Shown in pieces: positions 59,601 through 64,000 of a stretch of DNA of 64,000 nt. The position numbers were made by a program, and so were the translations under genes. The stretch is from Chitinophagaceae bacterium. GTDB lineage: Bacteria; Bacteroidota; Bacteroidia; Chitinophagales; Chitinophagaceae. The DNA is taken from positions 124,001 through 188,000 of the forward strand of contig JADKKA010000006.1 of assembly GCA_016720745.1 (NCBI GenBank), in the 5' to 3' direction. Within the stretch, counting starts at the first letter, position 1; every line of letters starts with the position of its first letter. The notes below the pieces were generated by a model. That model was not told the origin of the DNA. It worked only from the letters and a program-made list of their open reading frames with translations, and made no database searches.

Positions 59601-59923
59601 GAAATTTTGTGCGTACCAGTCTTCCTGCTCAACTGCAAATGGCACCTTTGATGAGTTTTGCATCAATGCCGGGGAACAACCTGCAATTTGTCACCGGTGG
59701 AAACTTTTATGGCGTGGTACCTTATGAAGGAAGATATGATGCCCAGCCAATCAGCATCTTCAGGTATGATGCAAAGGATAAGCATATGCAGTTCCTGCAA
59801 CCCGTAACTGGGAATGATGCAGAAGTAAGGGATTTGAAATGGTACAGAGGCCCTGCTGGTGAATACCGATTACTGGTGGCTGCTAATAATGGCCCCCTGC
59901 GATTATATCGACAAAAGAATTGA
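56624..59923 (+). CDS. FG-GAP/VCBS repeat lipoprotein with ASPIC/UnbV domain
   Basis: A 1,099-residue lipoprotein (lipobox LQSGC near residue 24). Tandem VCBS/FG-GAP repeats with calcium-binding D-x-D-x-DG-x-x-D loops cover both halves (DINNDGLVDIYF, DVNADGYLDIYV, DYDRDGDLDCYL, DFNQDGWDDIYI, DVNGDGLDDFYL and others), which predicts seven- or eight-bladed integrin-like propellers. Between them, at about residues 510-600, is an ASPIC/UnbV-type segment (NTYGIGAKAWLFSG, then LHFGVDSIRYIDSILIVWPD). Proteins of this architecture are common at the cell surface in Bacteroidota SusCD loci and probably bind glycans or proteins. No hydrolase residues are evident. Confidence 0.88.
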   Translation: MKWFNSKWPLFILSAGFLLLQSGCQGRKTPALFEQLSSSTTNIKFENTLPEREMLNILYYLYFYNGGGVSTGDINNDGLVDIYFTANSKGNNKLYLNKGDFKFEDITASAGVAGTADWCSGVTMADVNADGYLDIYVAASSGHHGLTGRHQLFINNKNNSFTEKAVEYGLDFSGFGTQAAFFDYDRDGDLDCYLLNHSQKPNSNIQDTIFRHTPDSLSGDRLYRNDIAVTGKFTNVSAAAGIYQSSLGYGLGIAIADFNQDGWDDIYIGNDFHENDYYYLNQGNGRFKESGADHFRHYSRFSMGNDANDFNNDGQTDLITVDMLPPDEKVLKTYGSDENPDTYKFKLMGHGYQDQYSKNCLQQNNGLGESYSETGLQSGIAATDWSWAPLFADFDNDGNKDLFISSGIVKRPVDLDYIRFVSDLVLKNDVGTSTKYDKVAIEKMPDGASHPYFFRGDGKGQFTDMSQNWGTGSMKGFFNGASYADLDNDGNLDMVINNLNAPATILKNKAPKKYTVDISFIGNTANTYGIGAKAWLFSGSTMQYQQLSSSRGFQSSCDPKLHFGVDSIRYIDSILIVWPDQKFQRIRNVPAKGLIQVKQTDAGGVFDYPSFFPPKPPVLEEISSQVRLNWKHQENEFLDYNNQYLIPHQQSTRGPKIAVADVNGDGLDDFYLCAAAGQSGQLMIQNSSGGFQTDSIPFNKARASEEVDAIFIDANKDGFPDLYVASGGNEWANGDSLLSDHFYLNNGKGKFTVHNELIPLLLKNKSCISTADIDKDGDADLFVGVLADATQYGSPQSSYLLLNEGSGSFKLAPSGIWRPDSLGIVTSAVFTDINNDSWPDLVLAGEWMPLTVFINNKGSFASHPVDGSTGLWQSLYPADVNGDGFVDILAGNWGHNNKFVAGKNGPLKLYVKDFDKNGSTEQVMAYTIDGKEYTFLAKDELERSLPVLKKAYLNYSDVAGKTVSYMFYDLFNNYRELKAEQLGSSCFINDGKGNFVRTSLPAQLQMAPLMSFASMPGNNLQFVTGGNFYGVVPYEGRYDAQPISIFRYDAKDKHMQFLQPVTGNDAEVRDLKWYRGPAGEYRLLVAANNGPLRLYRQKN

Positions 59924-59935
59924 CAAACTGAATCA

Positions 59936-61387
59936 ATGAATATGAAGAGAATGAATAGTTCGTTTATTTTACTGGCAGCAATATTTACCGTACTCACCGG
60001 AGGTGATTGCTCTAAAAAAGGCAGCCCCGATCCAACGCCTAATCCCAACCCTGTGCCTGCCACCAATGACGTGGAAATGTGGCTGACCAAAGCTGATCAG
60101 TCTGCCTTATTACAAAAACAATCGACAGTCCTCTCATTCGGCACTACACCCAATGTGTTCGCCAACATTGAAGTGGACTCTGCCACCAGCTATCAGTCAG
60201 TGGATGGTTTTGGTTATACCCTTACCGGTAGCAGTGCTTACCTGATCAACCGGATGGGGACCAATGAAAAAACAGCATTGCTCAACGAAATATTTGGTAC
60301 TGGCAGCGGATCAATTGGGGTGAGTTATATCAGGGTCAGCATCGGCGCTTCCGACCTTAGTCCTTCTGTATTCAGTTATAATGATATGCCTGCCGGACAA
60401 ACTGATCCCACCCTGACCAATTTCAGTTTGTCGCAGGATCTTACTGATCTGGTGCCGGTTTTACAACAGGTACTGACCATCAATCCATCTATTAAAATCA
60501 TGGGTTCCCCCTGGAGCCCGCCGGTATGGATGAAGACCAATGGCAACAGTATGGGTGGTAGTTTACAGACGCAGTATTATGCTGTATACGCACAATACCT
60601 GGTCAAGTATATCCAGCAGATGCAGGCAAGAAGCATTCCGATTCATGCCATCACCATACAGAATGAACCGGAACACGGTGGCAATAACCCCAGTATGCTG
60701 ATGACTGCTGCAGAACAAACTAATTTTATTAAAAATCATTTGGGTCCTGCTTTTCAGACAGCCGGTATCAGTACAAAAATTATTGTATGGGATCATAACT
60801 GTGATAATCCCAATTATCCGATCACGGTGATGAATGATCCTGCTGCAAAAAATTATGTGGATGGAGCCGCTTTCCATCTCTATGCGGGTGATGTGAGTGC
60901 CCTTTCAACGGTACACAATGCCCATCCCGACCGCAACCTCTATTTTACAGAACAATGGACCGGTGCCAATGGAAGTTTTGATGGCGATCTCAAATGGCAT
61001 CTGAAAAATGTAGTGGTAGGTTCCATGCGCAACTGGAGCCGGATTGCCCTGGAATGGAACCTGGCCAATGACCCATCCTATGGACCACATACGCCGGGTG
61101 GATGTACGGAATGTAAGGGGGCGATAACTATCAGCGGTTCAAATTTCAGCAGGAATGTTGGTTATTATATTATTGCTCATGCTTCGAAATTTGTTCCTGC
61201 CGGGTCTGTTAGAATTGCCAGTACAGAGGCGGCAGGTTTGGCAACTGTTGCATTCAAAACCCCGGCCGGAAAAAAAGTACTACTGGTGGTCAACGAAGGA
61301 ACTGCACAGGGTTTTAATATTAAGTACAAGGGTAAATGGGTCTTTACTTCTATGCCGGCTGGAGCCGCAGCCACGTTTACCTGGTAA
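59936..61387 (+). CDS. GH30 glycoside hydrolase, first copy
   Basis: A 483-residue lipoprotein (GGDCSKKG after the hydrophobic start) of glycoside hydrolase family 30. Seen: VDGFGYTLTGSSAYLI, the GSPWSPPVWMKTNG landmark, the acid/base glutamate in TIQNEPEHGG near residue 243 and the nucleophile in LYFTEQWTG near 341, followed by a beta-sandwich ending VVNEGTAQGF. In Bacteroidota the GH30_3 subfamily acts on beta-1,6-glucan; subfamily cannot be fixed by eye. It is 12 bases downstream of the FG-GAP gene and 17 bases upstream of the second GH30 gene, so all are in one transcription unit. Confidence 0.9.
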   Translation: MNMKRMNSSFILLAAIFTVLTGGDCSKKGSPDPTPNPNPVPATNDVEMWLTKADQSALLQKQSTVLSFGTTPNVFANIEVDSATSYQSVDGFGYTLTGSSAYLINRMGTNEKTALLNEIFGTGSGSIGVSYIRVSIGASDLSPSVFSYNDMPAGQTDPTLTNFSLSQDLTDLVPVLQQVLTINPSIKIMGSPWSPPVWMKTNGNSMGGSLQTQYYAVYAQYLVKYIQQMQARSIPIHAITIQNEPEHGGNNPSMLMTAAEQTNFIKNHLGPAFQTAGISTKIIVWDHNCDNPNYPITVMNDPAAKNYVDGAAFHLYAGDVSALSTVHNAHPDRNLYFTEQWTGANGSFDGDLKWHLKNVVVGSMRNWSRIALEWNLANDPSYGPHTPGGCTECKGAITISGSNFSRNVGYYIIAHASKFVPAGSVRIASTEAAGLATVAFKTPAGKKVLLVVNEGTAQGFNIKYKGKWVFTSMPAGAAATFTW

Positions 61388-61404
61388 CGATTTAAAAAAT
61401 ACGT

Positions 61405-62870
61405 ATGAAAAGAACAGGCTTTCTGCTGGCAGCAGTTGTTATGCTGTCCTGTACAGCAAAAAGAAAAAGCATCCGGTACTGCTGATGCTCCATCCGCATT
61501 TTCAACAGATGGTAAAAAGTGCTGGTCTACAGTACAGCCGACAGCTCGGCTTACCGGCTGAGCCTGACCGATACGGTGGAGTTCAAAGAAATGGGACAAC
61601 CACTGGAAACACAGATTTGTGTATTTGTAGATCCGGGTAAGACTTTTCAAACCTATTTTGGCATGGGTGCTGCCATGACCGATGCGTCTGCCGAAACTTT
61701 TTATAAACTTCCGAAAGAGAAGCAACAGGAACTACTCAAAGCCTATTTCGATAAAACGAACGGCATTGGCTACACTGTTGCCCGTACCAATATCAACAGC
61801 TGTGATTTCAGCAGTGATATGTACACGTATGTAAAGGATGGGGATACCAGTTTACAAAGCTTCAATATTGAACACGATAAAAAATACAAACTCCCCTTTA
61901 TTAAGGAAGCCATGCAGGCCGCCGGTGGTCAGCTGAATCTTTTTGCCAGTCCCTGGAGCCCGCCGGCCTGGATGAAGGACAATAATGATATGTTACAGGG
62001 TGGAAAGCTGAAGACAGATTTTTATAACAGCTGGGCGCTTTACTATACCAAATTCATTAAGGCTTATGAAAAAGAAGGGGTACCGGTATGGGGTATTTCG
62101 GTGCAGAATGAACCCATGGCCAAACAACGCTGGGAAAGCTGTAGCTACACCGCGGAAGAAGAAAGAGATTTTTAAAAAATGCACTGGGACCTACCATGCA
62201 AAAAGAAGGGCTGAAAGATAAAAAAATCATTGTATGGGATCATAACCGCGACCTGATTTACCAGCGGGCGCAAACCTATTTCAATGATCCGGAAGCAGCA
62301 AAGTATATCTGGGGACTTGGTTTCCACTGGTATGAAGACTGGAGCGGTGGCACCCCGATGTATGAGAACCTGCGCCGGGTATATGAGTCATTTCCTGATA
62401 AGCATATCTTCTTTACGGAAGGTTGTGCAGAAAGTTTCAATGCCACCCGCTATAATGCCTGGGCCCTGGGAGAAGAATATGGCCGGAGCCTGATCAATGA
62501 TTATAATAACGGAATGGTGGGGTTTACGGACTGGAATATCCTGCTCGATGAAACCGGAGGCCCAAACCATGTACAGAATTTTTGTTTCGCTCCGGTGCAT
62601 GGGGATACCAAAACAGGACAACTGATCTATACGAATGCGTATTATTATCTCGGACATTTTTCAAAATTCATACAGCCCGGTGCTAAAAGAATTGCAGCTA
62701 CTGCCAGTCGCAGCCAGTTGCTCACAACTGCCTTCCGGAATGAAGATGGAAAAACTGTGGTGGTCGTGATGAACCAGGGAAATGCAGCCACGCCCTATTA
62801 TCTATGGATCAACGGAAAAGCTGCTGAGATCAATGCAATGCCACATTCTATCGCCACCCTGGTATTTTAA
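61405..62870 (+). CDS. GH30 glycoside hydrolase, second copy (three apparent frameshifts)
   Basis: About 488 residues when joined. It starts MKRTGFLLAAVVMLSC, a lipoprotein signal, at 61405. One extra A at about 61459, one extra A near 61517 and one extra T near 62173 restore one frame through TYFGMGAAMTDASAETFYKL, the FASPWSPPAWMKDNND landmark, VQNEPMAKQRWESC (acid/base) and IFFTEGCAESF (nucleophile) to the stop at 62870. Every break is in an A or T run, so the gene is most likely intact. It is a paralogue of the preceding GH30 and would differ in loop detail, perhaps in chain length. Eight bases follow to the next gene. Confidence 0.85.
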
Positions 62871-62878
62871 AACAAGAA

Positions 62879-64000
62879 ATGCGTACACACTTTATTTCAT
62901 ATAGCGTAGTATTGAGTCTTTTGTTAGCTACAGCCGGGTGTGGTAAAAAGACAGACCTCCTGCGCCGGTACCCAGGCCGCCTACCGGATTGGTACTGGTC
63001 AATGCAAAACTGGATAATACAGCAGCATTGGCAGTCAGCAGCAATTATAATATCAAACCGGGTGTTATATTCAGGCTCACTTTTAATAATGCAGTGGATC
63101 GTACCACAGTAGGTGCTTCGGTTTCAATCAAAGAAAACGGCTCTTCAATTGTACCAGTTGACCTGGCTTATGAAAATGGCGACAGCACCGTGGCGATCCG
63201 GCCATTGGTTCCTTTGAAATACCTCACCCGTTATGTAGCCGCAACCGGTAATAGTGTAAAAACGATAAAGGGCGGGGCACTGGTGCTTGCTTCTTCCTAT
63301 ACATTTATTACACAAATTGATTCAACGGATAAGTTTACTGTTATCAGTGATAATGCCCTGCTGGACCTGGTACAACAGCAAACCTTTAAATATTTCTGGG
63401 ACTATGGACATCCGGTCAGCGGACTGGCAAGAGAAAGAAGTAATGCAGGAGCAGAGACGGTTACTTCCGGTGGATCGGGTTTTGGTATAATGTCCATACC
63501 CGTGGCTATCAGCCGGGGATTTATAACAAGGGCTGCGGGTTTAGCAAGAATGCAGACCATCGTGGGCTTCTTAAAAAACACCGCCCAGAAATTTCATGGT
63601 GCATTTCCACACTGGCTCAATGGAACCACGGGTGTCGTGATTCCCTTCAGCAGCAAAGATGATGGTGCCGACCTGGTAGAAACTTCTTACCTGGTTGCGG
63701 GTTTGCTCACGGCAAGACAATACTTCAATGGGGCCGATGTGGCAGAAACCAATCTGCGTAATGATATTAATACGATCTGGAACGGGGTGGAATGGAGCTG
63801 GTTCCGAAAGAGCAGTGAAAATGTACTGTACTGGCACTGGAGCCCCGTGAACAACTGGGATATGAATCACAAAATCCAGGGCTGGAACGAATGCCTGATC
63901 ACTTATATCATGGCGGCTTCTTCCACCAGCTTTGGCATTCCGCAGGCGGTTTACCGGGAAGGCTTTGCCTGCAACGGCGCCATGCAGAACGGAAATACTT
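62879..64000 (+). CDS. GH144-like/glycoamylase (PF10091) enzyme, cut by the right edge (one apparent frameshift)
   Basis: The gene begins at the ATG 62879 with a lipoprotein signal (LLLATAGCGKK). One extra A in the A5 run near 62945 leads into a frame that is open to the end of the window. A linker rich in proline precedes a beta-sandwich with KPGVIFRLTFNNAVDRTTVG, then the catalytic domain begins at FKYFWDYGHPVSGLARERSN with SGGSGFGIMSIPVAI and WSPVNNWDMNHKIQGWNECL. These match the glycoamylase/GH144 type. GH144 includes an endo-beta-1,2-glucanase first described in Chitinophaga, so the locus may reach beta-1,2-glucan as well as the GH30 substrate. The remainder lies beyond the window. Confidence 0.8.

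Overview
The window looks like a chromosomal segment of a Bacteroidota bacterium, most probably Chitinophagaceae. The support is a SusC/SusD pair with an N-terminal STN domain, an ECF sigma/FecR-type anti-sigma pair, a GH144-type enzyme, DUF4476, DUF6600 and DUF3078 proteins, and many short secreted proteins whose signal peptides end in SAQ-like sites. No rRNA, CRISPR array or recognisable transposase is present. There is one tRNA with anticodon CAT.

Region 1 (1-20466, all minus strand, visibly AT-richer than the rest) is one tightly packed operon that runs off the left edge. In transcription order it encodes an XRE regulator, a SNF2-type helicase, a large N6-adenine-type DNA methyltransferase, a GHKL/sacsin-like ATPase with a long sacsin-like C-terminal part, a UPF1-like SF1 helicase, and a giant DEAD/DEAH helicase with zinc clusters and a DUF1998/MZB domain. 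The genes abut or overlap (stop-ATG, TAATG twice). The first part resembles the SNF2-methylase module of class 1 DISARM and the last gene resembles DruE/MrfA-like helicases, but I do not recognise the combination. It is the best candidate here for an undescribed defence system. Many genes appear broken, yet nearly every break I could examine is explained by one missing base in a short homopolymer. I therefore read the genes as intact and the breaks as consensus errors, worst across the presumed target-recognition part of the methyltransferase (about 12850-14400).

Region 2 (20.6-31.6 kb) holds small secreted proteins, a DUF3078 protein, a large unrecognised secreted protein, a GIY-YIG gene nested in inverted repeats next to a 27-bp tandem repeat, a lysine-methyltransferase-like protein, a beta-propeller protein and a Na+/H+ antiporter. 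Region 3 (31.7-44.4 kb, minus strand) is an envelope and stress cluster: DUF4476, DUF6600, a GH130 phosphorylase overlapping a glycosyltransferase fusion, a cupin, CsbD, YceI, Dps, small membrane proteins and an AraC regulator with a metal-binding-like N-terminus. A 14-bp motif recurs upstream of several of these genes.

Region 4 (44.6-48.6 kb) contains a Rieske protein whose start codon lies at the end of a heptamer repeat, HflX followed by an octamer repeat, a 0.7-kb imperfect palindrome, an outer-membrane barrel protein and the tRNA. Region 5 (48.7-64 kb, plus strand) is a polysaccharide utilisation locus: ECF sigma, FecR anti-sigma, SusC, SusD, a LamG lipoprotein, an FG-GAP/ASPIC lipoprotein, two GH30 enzymes and a GH144-like enzyme cut by the right edge. 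The enzymes suggest growth on a beta-glucan, probably beta-1,6 and/or beta-1,2 linked. Homopolymer frameshifts reappear at 61-63 kb.
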